From JACDAN01 sp963721345 (GTDB lineage Bacteria > Actinomycetota > Thermoleophilia > Gaiellales > Gaiellaceae): a stretch of DNA of 64,000 nucleotides. Below, one piece after another: positions 51,465 to 60,155 of this stretch (positions within the stretch are counted from its first letter, which is position 1; every line of letters begins with the position of its first letter). The position numbers were made by a program, and so were the translations under genes. The stretch spans positions 868,001 to 932,000 of the forward strand of contig CAVRIT010000001.1 in assembly GCA_963721345.1 (NCBI GenBank), in the 5' to 3' direction. Under the pieces are notes generated by a model, which was given only the letters and a program-made list of their open reading frames with translations, made no database searches and was not told the DNA's origin.

Positions 51465-52110
51465 TCAGCCGCGGGCCAGCGCAAGCGCCTCGAGCGCCTC
51501 ACGGCGCGAGGACGCGTCGAGCTTCCGCAGCAGGCTCTTGACGTGCGAGCGGACGGTGTGCTCGGAGATGAACAGACGCTTGGCGATCTGGTCGGTCCCG
51601 AGATGCTCGTCCAGGAGGAGCAGCACCTCGAGCTCCCGCGCCGACAGACGACAGGCGATGGACTCGGGAACGCCCCCGTCGGTTCGACGGCCGTTGCGAA
51701 CCTGCTCGAGGAGACGCCGGGCGACGGCACCCGAGAGCGCAGCCTCGCCCTCCGCCGCGCCGTGAAGGAAGTCGACGAGCCGCTCGGGCGGCTCCGTCTT
51801 CAAGAGGTAGCCGGCCGCGCCGCCACGGATCGCCGCGAGGAGGTTCTCCTCGTCGCCGGACGCCGTCAGGACGACCACTTCGCAGCTCGGGCGCCTCGGT
51901 GCGCAGCCTGGGGAGCGCCTCGAGCCCACCAACGCCGGGCATCGAGAGGTCGAGCAGGATCACGTCGGGCTGGAGCTCCCGCGCCAGCTCGACCGCCTCC
52001 GCTCCATCGGAAGCCTCGCCGACGACGTCGAAGCCGTGTCCGGCGAGCAGGGCTGCAAGCCCGTCGCGGGTCAGCGGGTGGTCATCGACGAGCAGGATCC
52101 TGGGCTCCAT
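51465..52110 (-). CDS. NarL/LuxR-family response regulator (one frameshift)
   Basis: ATG 52110 starts a receiver (RILLVDDHPLTRDGLAALLA, PDVILLDLSMPGVGGLEALP with the phospho-acceptor Asp). After RLRTEAP a one-base frame change near 51890 leads to CEVVVLTASGDEENLLAAI, AAGYLLKTEPPERLVDFL (conserved Lys) and a LuxR helix-turn-helix (LSARELEVLLLLDEHLGTDQ, ISEHTVRSHVKSLLRKLDAS). Both halves are fully conserved. It pairs with the divergent histidine kinase at 52154. Confidence 0.8.
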
Positions 52111-52117
52111 CCGTCCG

Positions 52118-52147
52118 CTTATCGGCAGCGCCGGTCCAGCCGATAAG
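52118..52147. promoter_or_regulatory. Operator candidate between regulator and kinase genes
   Basis: CTTATCGGC (52118-52126) and GCCGATAAG (52139-52147) form a perfect nine-base inverted repeat with a 12-base spacer. It fills most of the 43-base gap between the divergent response-regulator and histidine-kinase starts, so it may serve for autoregulation. Confidence 0.5.
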
Positions 52148-52153
52148 GGCTAG

Positions 52154-53530
52154 ATGCGGCGTAACGACCGTGACGCCTACCAGGCGTGGCTCGTCGGTGA
52201 GCTTCTGCTCGTCGGCCTGCTCGGCGCTGCCCTGGCGCTCTTCCTCGCCTACCCGGACCTGCGAACGACGTACGAGCTCCCGGACCTGAGACTGGTCCTG
52301 GACACCGGGATCACGCTCGCCGCGACGATCGTCGCCGTCCTGGCCGGCATCCGGTTCTCCGTCGAGGGCCGCCGGCTCGACCTCCTGCTGTGTGCCGGCT
52401 TCTCCACCGCGGCTGCGACAAGCCTCTGTTTTGGCGTCGCCCCCATGCTCGACGGGGATCCGGTCGGGACGCGGGAGCTGTGGTCAGGCGTGGCGGGGCG
52501 CGTGCTCGCGCTGGGATTTATCGCGATCGCGCCGTGGGCCCGCGGAAGGGTGGCTTCGCGCCAGTGGGCCCTGAGGACGGCACTGTTCCTCGTCGCGGCG
52601 ATGGTGCTCGCGATCTGGCTGAACGCGTTCGCGCTGGAGCACGCGCTGCCCGAGCTCGCGCAGGGATCGGACCTTCCGGCCCTGATGGTGATCGCGCTTG
52701 CCACACAGGGGATCCTCAGTCTCCTCGCGGTCATCGGTTTCGGCTGGCGCTACCGCGCCTACGGCGAAGACCTCGACCGCTGGCTCGCCCTCGCGGCGAC
52801 GCTCATGCTCTCGGCCGAGCTCCACTACGTCTTCACGCCGGTCGTCGGAAGCGGCGTCGTGTCGCTCGGCGACTTCCTGCGGCTGCTGTCCTATGGCCTC
52901 CTCCTCGCCGGCGTCTGGCGCGCGATCCGCTTTGCCGAGTTCGGTCGCGCCGTGGCCGAGGAACGGGCACGGGTCGCGCGCGAGGTCCACGACGGGCTCG
53001 CTCAGTATCTGTTCACGATCTCGACCCAAGCTGCGCTGCTCGAGCGAGGGTCGGCTCCGGAAGGCACCGTCCGGCGGCTGAAGGCCGCCGCAGCGCTCGC
53101 GCAGCAGGAGGCGCGGTTCGCGATCCTGGCGCTCTCCTCCGCGAGCGGGAACGCACCGTTCGACTCTGCGCTCCGCCGCTATCTCGACGTGCTCACCGCC
53201 GACGGTGAGCTCGAAGTCGACCTCGAGGTCGACCCCGGAATCCAGCTGGCGCCCGACGAGCAGATCGAGGTCTTCCGCATCGTCCAAGAGGGCTTGGCGA
53301 ACGTCCGGAAGCACGCGGGTGCGGCGCAGGCCGAGGTCTGGATCGGGCGCGACGGGACGAAGCGACTCGTGCGGATCCACGACGACGGCTCGGGCTTCGA
53401 GCCGACCGAGAACGGCGCCGGCCAGGGCCTGAAGAACATGAAGACGCGCGCGGCGTCGATCGGCGGCGCCCTGCAGTTGACGACCAGACCCGGGCTCGGA
53501 ACCGCGCTCGAGCTCGTCCTGCGCGCGTAG
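52154..53530 (+). CDS. NarX/DegS-type membrane histidine kinase
   Basis: A 458-residue kinase. Residues 1-260 form about eight hydrophobic segments, a multi-pass sensor without a large extracellular domain. A HisKA_3 dimerisation domain follows (EERARVAREVHDGLAQYLFT with the phospho-His) and an HATPase: VFRIVQEGLANVRKHAGAAQ (N box), IHDDGSGFEP (G1) and GQGLKNMKTRAASIGG (G2). Pairs with the divergent NarL-type regulator. ATG 52154. Confidence 0.9.
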   Translation: MRRNDRDAYQAWLVGELLLVGLLGAALALFLAYPDLRTTYELPDLRLVLDTGITLAATIVAVLAGIRFSVEGRRLDLLLCAGFSTAAATSLCFGVAPMLDGDPVGTRELWSGVAGRVLALGFIAIAPWARGRVASRQWALRTALFLVAAMVLAIWLNAFALEHALPELAQGSDLPALMVIALATQGILSLLAVIGFGWRYRAYGEDLDRWLALAATLMLSAELHYVFTPVVGSGVVSLGDFLRLLSYGLLLAGVWRAIRFAEFGRAVAEERARVAREVHDGLAQYLFTISTQAALLERGSAPEGTVRRLKAAAALAQQEARFAILALSSASGNAPFDSALRRYLDVLTADGELEVDLEVDPGIQLAPDEQIEVFRIVQEGLANVRKHAGAAQAEVWIGRDGTKRLVRIHDDGSGFEPTENGAGQGLKNMKTRAASIGGALQLTTRPGLGTALELVLRA

Positions 53531-53564
53531 AAGAAAACGGAGTCGCTTCGCGTCTAACGAAGAC

Positions 53565-54080
53565 GTGCAGGCAGTGGCGTCCGAACGGATCGGTCCTGTA
53601 GGGCGCGTGAGCCCGGACGAGTTCGTCGAGCTCATCCGCGAGTTCGACCTGCGGCACCGGCGGCTCGCCTACCGGCTCCTCGGCGACCGCGACCGGATGG
53701 ACGACGTGCTCCAGGAGGCGTACGCCCGCGCTTTCCGGGCGCTGCCGAAATTCCGGGGGCGAGCGGGGATCGGTACGTGGCTCTACCGCATCGTCTACAA
53801 CACCTGCATCGACGAGCTGCGTCGGTCCGGCGCGCTCAAAGAGGTCTCGCTCGACCAGTGGCCGGAAGCCCCGGCCGGGAGGTCGGACTCGGTCGAGACC
53901 CGCCTCGACCTCGAAGCCGCGCTGGCCGCGCTGCCCGCGGAGCATCGGGCGGTGGTCCTGCTCGTCGACGCCGACGAGCTCACCTATGACGAAGCCGCGG
54001 AGGTCCTCGGCATCCCGGCGGGGACCGTCGCGTCCCGGCTCAGCCGAGCCCGAGACGCGCTGAAGGAGGCGTTGACGTGA
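53565..54080 (+). CDS. ECF RNA polymerase sigma factor
   Basis: A 171-residue ECF sigma: region 2 RLAYRLLGDRDRMDDVLQEA with FRGRAGIGTWLYRIVYNTCI, region 4 LPAEHRAVVLLVDADELTYD and GIPAGTVASRLSRARDALKE. GTG 53565 is used, but a start further in (near VSPDEF) is possible. Stop overlaps the membrane regulator downstream (GTGA). Confidence 0.9.
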   Translation: MQAVASERIGPVGRVSPDEFVELIREFDLRHRRLAYRLLGDRDRMDDVLQEAYARAFRALPKFRGRAGIGTWLYRIVYNTCIDELRRSGALKEVSLDQWPEAPAGRSDSVETRLDLEAALAALPAEHRAVVLLVDADELTYDEAAEVLGIPAGTVASRLSRARDALKEALT

Positions 54081-55288
54081 ACGAACCTCACGACAGAGAG
54101 CTGGGGACTGCGCTTCGCGAGCTCGAGGTGCCCGAGCACCGGCCAGAGTTCGAGGCAGGCCTGCGCCGCGGACTGCGACGGCGCAGGCCGCAGCGCGGCT
54201 GGCTGCTCGCAGCCGCGGCGATTCTCGTGCTGGGTGCGATCGTCGCGCTCGCTGCGCCGCGCGGCGCGGAGGTCGCCTCCGCAGCGGAAGTCCGCGACGC
54301 CGTCTCCGCCGCGCTCGGCCGGGCGCACACCATCTCCGGCGTGTTCGTCAACCGGGAGCAGCCAAGCGGAGGCGAGAACCGGTGGCGATTCGAGTTCCGC
54401 TCGTCGGGCTCGTTCCGGATCGACGGCCTCGGCGCGAACAACCCGACCGACCTCGAGTACGACCCCGGCCTCAACACCGAGGCGTACTCGGACGAGGGGC
54501 TCTTCGTCTGGCGGGTCGGGCTGGCGCCGGGGTGGCCCGACGCCGCGCCGGCCGGATGGGTCTTGCGACGCGAAGTGGGCTCAGTGGTCGCGGCGCTGTC
54601 CGCGGACGGCGAGGCGGACGTCGAGGAGGTCGAGTACGCCGGGCGCGCGGCGTGGCGCCTGCGCGCCGCGACGGGTAATCCGGGCGAAGAGCGCGAGATC
54701 ACCGTCGACCGCGAGACGGGCATCCCGGTCCGCGATCGGCGTTTCCGCGACGGGCGCTTCGCCGGCGAGTGGCGGATCGAGGGCCTGAGGATCGACGAGG
54801 GACGGCAGGAGACTTTCCGGCTCCAGCCCCGCACCGGTCAGGAACAGACGCGCTACGACATGGGTTTCCGGCAGGCCGGGCTCCGCGAGATCGCGGGTAT
54901 GCCCGGGTACGAGCTGCTCGTCCCGGCATGGCTTCCCGAGGGCTACGAGCTGGATCATGCGGCTGTCGCACGTAGCTCGCGACCGACCGGCGGCGAGCAG
55001 CACCAGAACCCTCCGTCGCGAAACGTCGTCTCGCTCCGCTACCGGCGCGGCCTCGACCAGATCGTCGTGACCACGCGGTCCGCGGGGGCCGATCGTTCGC
55101 GCTGGGCTGACCCCTTCGGCGCCTCGAAGCCGAAGCGCGTCACGATCGACGGCCAAGACGCCTGGCTCGTCATCGACCCGGACAGCGTCCCGCACATCTG
55201 GCTGGTCAGCGGCCCGTCCGTGATCACGGTCGCCGGCAACCTCGACGAGAACGAGCTCCTCCGGATCGCGGAATCGCTTTCACCGTAA
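54077..55288 (+). CDS. Membrane-anchored regulator of the ECF sigma (MucB/RseB- or LolA-like outer domain)
   Basis: A 403-residue protein: short cytoplasmic N-terminus with arginines (EAGLRRGLRRRRPQRG), one transmembrane segment (LLAAAAILVLGAIVALAA), and a large outer domain with lipoprotein-sorting/RseB-like features (GVFVNREQPSGGENRWRFEF, REITVDRETGIPVRDRRF) and a C-terminal AWLPEGYELDH with TIDGQDAWLVIDPDSV. No CHCC zinc anti-sigma motif is present in the short N-terminus. Coupled to the sigma gene, it is the natural regulator of it, by inference. Confidence 0.7.
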   Translation: MNEPHDRELGTALRELEVPEHRPEFEAGLRRGLRRRRPQRGWLLAAAAILVLGAIVALAAPRGAEVASAAEVRDAVSAALGRAHTISGVFVNREQPSGGENRWRFEFRSSGSFRIDGLGANNPTDLEYDPGLNTEAYSDEGLFVWRVGLAPGWPDAAPAGWVLRREVGSVVAALSADGEADVEEVEYAGRAAWRLRAATGNPGEEREITVDRETGIPVRDRRFRDGRFAGEWRIEGLRIDEGRQETFRLQPRTGQEQTRYDMGFRQAGLREIAGMPGYELLVPAWLPEGYELDHAAVARSSRPTGGEQHQNPPSRNVVSLRYRRGLDQIVVTTRSAGADRSRWADPFGASKPKRVTIDGQDAWLVIDPDSVPHIWLVSGPSVITVAGNLDENELLRIAESLSP

Positions 55289-55297
55289 GCTCGGCTC

Positions 55298-56470
55298 ATG
55301 GATTCACCGGTCGAGCGCTACCTCCGTCTCGGGCTTCGGGTCGGCCGGCACGTCGACGGGATCGTCGATGCCTACTTCGGCCCTCCCGAGCTCGCAGCCG
55401 AGGCAGAGGCCGAGCCGCCCGTGGCTCCGCAGACGCTCGTCGCCGACGCAGATGCGCTGCTCGGCGAGCTCGAGGACGGCTGGCTGCGCGACCAGGTCGC
55501 CGGCCTGCGCACCTACGCCGGGATGCTGGCCGGCGAGTCGCGCTCGTACGCCGACGAGGTCGAGGGGTGCTACGGCGTGCGGCCGACGTGGACGGACGAA
55601 GCCGTCTTCACCGCGGCGCACGAGCGACTCGAGGAGCTGCTCCCGGGCGACTCGCCGCTGGCCGAGCGCTACGAGCGGTGGCAGCAAGAGACCAACGTTC
55701 CGGCGGAGAAGGCGGAGGAAGTGCTCGCGGCCGTCATCGAGGAGGCTCGCACCTGGACGCGGCGCTTGGTGGAGCTGCCGGACGGAGAGGACGTCGAGCT
55801 CGAGGTCGTGCACGACAAGACGTGGTGGGCGTTCTGCGGCTACCTCGGCGACTTTCAGAGCCACATCGAGGTGAACGTCGACCTGCCGCTGCCCGCGAGC
55901 GACCTGCTCATCCTTGCGAGCCACGAGACGTACCCCGGCCATCACACAGAGCGCGCCTGCAAGGAGCAGCTGCTCGTCCGGGAACAGGGACTTCTGGAGG
56001 AGACCCTGGTGCTGCTTCCGACGCCGCAGTCGGTCATCGCGGAGGGAATCGCAACGCTGGCGCCGCACGTCCTCCTCGAAGGTGAAGGCGGCCCGGCTCT
56101 CGCCGGAGTCATTCGCGATGCGGGCATCGAGTTCGATTTGTCGCACGCCCTCGAGGTCGTCGGCGCGCTGAAGCCGTGCCGAGGCGCCGAGGTCAACGCC
56201 GCGCTGATGCTCCACGAGCAGGGCGCCGGCGAGGAGGAGACGCAGGCGTATCTCGAGCGCTGGGGCCTGATGAATCAGAAGCTCGCCGCGAACGTCGTGC
56301 GCTTCTTCGCTGCGCCGACATCGCGGACGTACATCCTCACGTACTACGCGGGCGAACAGCTCTGCACCGCCTACGTGGACGGCGACCCCGAGCGCTTCAG
56401 ACGACTGCTGACCGAACAGGTGCGGATCGGCGAACTACAAGAACCCCGGAGTTCAGCCGGTCCGAATTGA
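55298..56470 (+). CDS. DUF885-like metallopeptidase
   Basis: A 390-residue soluble protein with a zinc-type HETYPGHHTE motif (near residue 208), similar to the HExxPGHH motif of DUF885 peptidases, preceded by DLPLPASDLLILASHE and followed by a Glu-rich helix ending SVIAEGIATLAPHVLLEGEG. Probably hydrolyses peptides; substrate unknown. It begins nine bases after the sigma-regulator stop and lies between the two ECF sigma pairs. Confidence 0.75.
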   Translation: MDSPVERYLRLGLRVGRHVDGIVDAYFGPPELAAEAEAEPPVAPQTLVADADALLGELEDGWLRDQVAGLRTYAGMLAGESRSYADEVEGCYGVRPTWTDEAVFTAAHERLEELLPGDSPLAERYERWQQETNVPAEKAEEVLAAVIEEARTWTRRLVELPDGEDVELEVVHDKTWWAFCGYLGDFQSHIEVNVDLPLPASDLLILASHETYPGHHTERACKEQLLVREQGLLEETLVLLPTPQSVIAEGIATLAPHVLLEGEGGPALAGVIRDAGIEFDLSHALEVVGALKPCRGAEVNAALMLHEQGAGEEETQAYLERWGLMNQKLAANVVRFFAAPTSRTYILTYYAGEQLCTAYVDGDPERFRRLLTEQVRIGELQEPRSSAGPN

Positions 56471-56521
56471 CGCCGGCAGTCACCGACTAAAGAAATCGCT
56501 CATCCTGCGCGTCAGAGAGGT

Positions 56522-57007
56522 GTGACGGGAAGGCGCGAAGTGAGGCTGGAGGAGCTCGAGGCGCTGTATCGCAGCCGTTTTGACGTCTTCGAACGTGTCG
56601 CGGCGAGTGTGACGGGCGACTCTGAGCGAGCACGTGACGCGGTGCAGGAGGCGTTCGCGACCGCAGTGCGCAAGCGCCGCTCGTTTCGGGGGGAGGGTCC
56701 ACTCGAGGCTTGGGTCTGGCGCATCGTGCTCAACGCTGCACGCTCGGACGTCCGCCGGAGCGTCCCGGGGGTCGCCTACGACGAGCGGGCTGCTGCGAAC
56801 GGCCGTCCGGAGCGGGACGCCGAGCTACGCGCGGCGCTCGCGCGCTTGCCGGAGCGACAACGGACCGCTGTTTTCCTCCGCTACTACGCAGACCTCGACT
56901 ACGTCGGGATCGGCGAGGCGCTGGGCATCAGCACCGGAACCGTCGCCGCAACCCTCAATGCAGCCCACGCGGCGCTCCGCAGCCGGCTGGAGGAGGTACG
57001 ACCGTGA
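56522..57007 (+). CDS. ECF RNA polymerase sigma factor (second)
   Basis: A 161-residue ECF sigma: region 2 FERVAASVTGDSERARDAVQ with FRGEGPLEAWVWRIVLNAAR, region 4 LPERQRTAVFLRYYADLDYV and GISTGTVAATLNAAHAALRS. GTG 56522; another GTG 15 bases in is possible. Stop overlaps the membrane protein downstream (GTGA). Confidence 0.88.
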   Translation: MTGRREVRLEELEALYRSRFDVFERVAASVTGDSERARDAVQEAFATAVRKRRSFRGEGPLEAWVWRIVLNAARSDVRRSVPGVAYDERAAANGRPERDAELRAALARLPERQRTAVFLRYYADLDYVGIGEALGISTGTVAATLNAAHAALRSRLEEVRP

Positions 57008-58056
57008 CCGAACTCGACCGCGCCAGCCTCGATCGCATCCTTCCCTCCACGCCCGGCACTGCTGACTGGAACGACGTGATGAGCCGTTTCCGCGCGGACC
57101 AGGGCCGTCGACGCCGGCGCGTAGTCGTGCTCGCTATGGCGGCGCTCGTCGTCGGCGTGGGAACCGCCTCTGCGTTCGGCACCGTGCGCGAGTTCTTCCT
57201 CGACCGGGGCTTCATCGGCCTGCCTCCCCAGGGAGCTACGCCAAGCACCCCGGGGAGTGGGGAGCTCGTAGTCAACTTCTACGGGAGGAGCACCACCCTC
57301 GGCGGCCCGCTGAGCCGGGTCTGGGTCTACGCCGACGGACGAATGATCTGGCACCGCGAAGGCGAAGTTCCCGAAGGTGCGAACAAGCGCACGAGCGGCT
57401 TCCTCGAGCAACGCCTGACGCCCGAGGGTGTCGAGCTCTTGCGGGCTGAGGTCCTCTCGACGGGGTTGTTCGACCACGACATCACACTCCTAAGCCAGCG
57501 CTTCGGAGAGCTCAACGCCCTCTGGGGCTTCGTCCAGGTACGCGATGGTGATCGGCTGATCCGCGTCAACTGGGAAGCCCCCTCCCTCAATCCTGAGAAG
57601 GACGACGGCACGATCGCGACACCGGAGCAGGTGAGCGCTCTCGTGCGGGTCGATGCGCTGGTCACGGATGCGGCGTCCTGGCTGCCGGCAAGCGCGTGGG
57701 AGGTCCGGAAGATCCGGGCGTACGTGCCATCCAGGTACGCGATCTGCCTCGCAGTCGGGGGACCCGGGCCACCAATCGAGCCATCTCGCATCTTGCCCCT
57801 GCTACCGGAGCGGGCTCAAGACTTGCTGCGCGCCCGCCCGTTCGCTCCGTGGGGTGGTTGCACCGATCTGACGACTGCGGAGGCTCGCGCGCTCGGCGAT
57901 GCGCTCATCGCTGCGGGCCTCGAACAGTTCAGGGACGACCAACGCATCGACCTCTCCGTGCTGGCGTACCGCCTCGAGATCTCCGGGCGGATCGGGGCGG
58001 TCTTCTTCGAGCCCTACCTCCCGCATGGTGAGTTCACGTGCTCGCCGTGCGGATGA
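57004..58056 (+). CDS. Single-pass membrane protein paired with the second ECF sigma
   Basis: A 350-residue protein with a short charged N-terminus (SRFRADQGRRRRRVVVLA), one transmembrane helix (VVVLAMAALVVGVGTASAFG) and a large outer domain (VNFYGRSTTLGGPLSRVWVY, TPEGVELLRAEVLSTGLFDH, with three Cys in its last third). No domain recognised. The position and coupling suggest a regulator of the sigma factor, as in the pair at 53565. Ends close to a terminator. Confidence 0.65.
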   Translation: MTELDRASLDRILPSTPGTADWNDVMSRFRADQGRRRRRVVVLAMAALVVGVGTASAFGTVREFFLDRGFIGLPPQGATPSTPGSGELVVNFYGRSTTLGGPLSRVWVYADGRMIWHREGEVPEGANKRTSGFLEQRLTPEGVELLRAEVLSTGLFDHDITLLSQRFGELNALWGFVQVRDGDRLIRVNWEAPSLNPEKDDGTIATPEQVSALVRVDALVTDAASWLPASAWEVRKIRAYVPSRYAICLAVGGPGPPIEPSRILPLLPERAQDLLRARPFAPWGGCTDLTTAEARALGDALIAAGLEQFRDDQRIDLSVLAYRLEISGRIGAVFFEPYLPHGEFTCSPCG

Positions 58057-58080
58057 GGGCCTTGCACGAGCCTGAGATGG

Positions 58081-58105
58081 AAAAGCCCCGCTGAGCGGGG
58101 CTTTT
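58081..58105. terminator. Bidirectional hairpin terminator
   Basis: AAAAGCCCCGC-tga-GCGGGGCTTTT: an 11-base stem with A- and T-rich ends in both directions, serving the plus-strand gene that ends at 58056 and RNase P RNA on the minus strand. Confidence 0.85.
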
Positions 58106-58108
58106 CTG

Positions 58109-58467
58109 TAGCAGACCTGTAAGCCGGATTCTGTTTCTCAGGTGACCATCTCTCTAGGCCGTCGGTTGCCCGACGGCTCGAGCAGCGCACCCGGCTCCTC
58201 GGCGGGCCGCGTCGACGGAGCCTGCTTCGCCTTGCACCGGACGGGGTTTGGAAGCCGTCGCGTCACCGCGACGCTGGTGGGCTCTTACCCCACCTTTTCA
58301 CCCTTACCATCAGCGTCTCCGGAGAGTCTTTCGCTGCTGGCGGTCTCCTTTCTGTGCCACTTTCCGTCGGCTTTCGCCGCCTGGGATTTCCCCAGCGTCC
58401 TGCCCTTCGGTGTCCGGACTTTCCTCGAACCGGCCGAGGCCGGCTCGCGGTCACCCGGCCTGCAAGC
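58109..58467 (-). ncRNA. rnpB: RNase P RNA (bacterial type A)
   Basis: On the minus strand the core signatures are present: GAGGAAAGTCCGGACACC after the 5' stem (near 58433-58416, P3/P4), a GGGTGAAAAGGTGGGGTAAG stretch in the middle (about 58305-58285), and the 3' conserved ACAGAATCCGGCTTACAG (58136-58119). The ends GCAGGCC (58464-58458) and GGTCTGC (58117-58111) pair as helix P1. It is the catalytic RNA that matures tRNA 5' ends. A strong terminator follows. The 5' end is placed to within a few bases. Confidence 0.93.
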
Positions 58468-58651
58468 CTGATTGTAGCCCGGCTACTGCGGCCTTCCCAT
58501 CCCCCAGGATGAGCCCGCACTCCGGGCACTCGACGTCGCCGTGACGGTGCAGGACGAACTCGCCGCAGACCGGACACTCGAGGCTTGCGCCCCGCAGCAG
58601 CGCGACGAGCTCCTGATCGAGGGTGCGGTTGAGAGGCCGGACGACCGTCAT
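58451..58651 (-). CDS. Small zinc-ribbon protein
   Basis: A 66-residue protein with CPVCGEF and CPECGLILG, two CxxC knuckles that would bind one zinc, preceded by a helical LDQELVALLRGASLE. Its ATG overlaps the LexA stop (TGATG, 58649-58653) and its last codons overlap the 5' end of RNase P RNA. Function unknown; co-expression with lexA implies a damage-linked or general role. Confidence 0.7.
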   Translation of the reverse strand: MTVVRPLNRTLDQELVALLRGASLECPVCGEFVLHRHGDVECPECGLILGDGKAAVAGLQSGLQAG

Positions 58652-59262
58652 CAGAGCTGCCTGAAGACCCCGATCACCCTGCCGAGGATCTGGACGTGAT
58701 CGGCGTAGATCGGCTCGAGCGACTCGTTCTCCGGTTGGAGCCTGATGCGGCCGTTCTCGCGGAAGAAGCGCTTGACGGTGGCCTCGTCCGAGGTCTCGTC
58801 GTCCCCGGCGATCGCGACGACGATCTCGCCGCTCGATGCCTCCTGCCGCCGCTCGACAACCACGAAGTCGCCGTCGAGGATGCCCGCGTCGACCATGGAG
58901 TCGCCCTTCACGCGCAGGAGGAACTCCTCACCGCCGCGCGAGAGCGGCTCGGGGACGCCGAGGTACTCCTCGATGTTCTGCTCCGCGAGGAGCGGACCGC
59001 CGGCCGCGATCTCACCGACCAGGGGCAGCCGGTGGACGTCAGTGCGCGGCGTGCGCTCCCGGTCCGCGAGCTCGAGGGCCCGAGGCTTCGTCGGATCGCG
59101 GCGCAGGAGTCCCGCCCGCTCGAGCTGCGCGAGGTGCGCGTGGACGGTCGAAGGCGACCTGAGGCCCACGGCCTCGCCGATCTCCCGCACCGTCGGCGGG
59201 TAGCCGTGCTCGTCGATGAACTCCCGTAGGTAGTCCAGGATTGCGCGCTGCCGCTCGGTCAC
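58651..59262 (-). CDS. lexA: LexA repressor
   Basis: A 203-residue SOS repressor/self-cleaving protease: winged helix (RQRAILDYLREFIDEHGYPP, LRSPSTVHAHLAQLERAGLL), cleavage site Ala-Gly in VGEIAAGGPLL, catalytic Ser in RVKGDSMVDAGILDGD and Lys in EATVKRFFREN. GTG 59262 is chosen as start because the SOS box lies 18 bases upstream at 59280-59293; the longer open frame to 59325 would place the operator inside the gene. Autoregulated. Confidence 0.93.
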   Translation of the reverse strand: MTERQRAILDYLREFIDEHGYPPTVREIGEAVGLRSPSTVHAHLAQLERAGLLRRDPTKPRALELADRERTPRTDVHRLPLVGEIAAGGPLLAEQNIEEYLGVPEPLSRGGEEFLLRVKGDSMVDAGILDGDFVVVERRQEASSGEIVVAIAGDDETSDEATVKRFFRENGRIRLQPENESLEPIYADHVQILGRVIGVFRQL

Positions 59263-59279
59263 CGTGTGGCCTCCTTCCG

Positions 59280-59293
59280 CGAACATGTGTTCG
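59280..59293 (-). promoter_or_regulatory. SOS box (LexA operator)
   Basis: CGAACATGTGTTCG matches the actinobacterial/Gram-positive SOS consensus CGAAC-RNRY-GTTCG exactly and lies just upstream of the lexA start. Confidence 0.88.
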
Positions 59294-59352
59294 ATCACGG
59301 TAGCGGCCAGCTCGGACGCCGTCAAGAAAAAGGCCCGGGAGGGCCTGATTTA

Positions 59353-59438
<86 letters not shown>

Positions 59439-59466
59439 GCGCGGCCATTGTAGCCGCCTGCCGGAG

Positions 59467-59694
59467 CTAATCCTGGAGCAGCCGGAACAGCAGGACCGTG
59501 TTCGCGGCGAAGACCACCGCGACGGCGATCGTGAGCCTCGTCAGGTTCCGCTCGACGATGTGCGTGCCGCCCTGCGACTGGGGGACGAAGCCCATCCCGC
59601 CCATGCCCGCCTCGCGCCCGGAATGCATCAGGACGAGCCCGATCAGCGCGGCCGAGATGAGCAGGTGGAAGAAGACGGCGATCCCCGTCAGCAT
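59467..59694 (-). CDS. secG: Preprotein translocase subunit SecG
   Basis: A 75-residue protein with two membrane helices (AVFFHLLISAALIGLVLMHS and LTIAVAVVFAANTVLLFRLL) and the conserved loop GFVPQSQGGTHIVERNLTRL. It stimulates protein translocation by SecYEG. Confidence 0.92.
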   Translation of the reverse strand: MLTGIAVFFHLLISAALIGLVLMHSGREAGMGGMGFVPQSQGGTHIVERNLTRLTIAVAVVFAANTVLLFRLLQD

Positions 59695-59725
59695 CGGCGG
59701 GAGGGTAGCAACGAGCTAGAGGTGC

Positions 59726-60124
59726 CTAGCGCGCGGCGAGGTTGCGGATCTCGGCGACGAGCTCGTTCGCGATCCGGTCCTTCGTGATGTAGCCGGCTGC
59801 TCCCGCCTTCCTGGCGTCGTCGATCTCCACGATGCTCGAGCCACCCGTGAGGATCAGGACGCAGGCGTTCCCGTCCCGCTCCCGGATCGCGCGGGTGGCA
59901 TCGATCCCGTTCATCACAGGCATGCTCAGGTCCATCACGACGACGTCCGGCCTGAGCCGGGCGACGAGCCCGAGCGCTTCTTCGCCGTTGCCGGCCGTGC
60001 CGACGATCTCGATGCCTTCCTCGCGCTCGAGGAGCACCGAGAGCATCTCGACGAACAACGGCTCGTCGTCGACGACCACGATCCGTACCGGCGAAGGCAG
60101 GTGTTCAGCTGCGGCAGATTTCAT
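59726..60124 (-). CDS. Stand-alone response-regulator receiver
   Basis: A 132-residue receiver domain: RIVVVDDEPLFVEMLSVLLE, VVVMDLSMPVMNGIDATRAI (phospho-acceptor Asp), VLILTGGSS and AAGYITKDRIANELV (conserved Lys). No output domain, so it works as a phosphorelay intermediate or through binding. No kinase next to it. Confidence 0.9.
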   Translation of the reverse strand: MKSAAAEHLPSPVRIVVVDDEPLFVEMLSVLLEREEGIEIVGTAGNGEEALGLVARLRPDVVVMDLSMPVMNGIDATRAIRERDGNACVLILTGGSSIVEIDDARKAGAAGYITKDRIANELVAEIRNLAAR

Positions 60125-60155
60125 TGGATTGACCCCGATTTTTGCAGTTTCTGAA

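Noticed and set aside
59262..59325. LexA start at 59325 or at the ATG near 59286
   Set aside because: Both would put the SOS box inside the coding region; GTG 59262 gives a normal LexA N-terminus.
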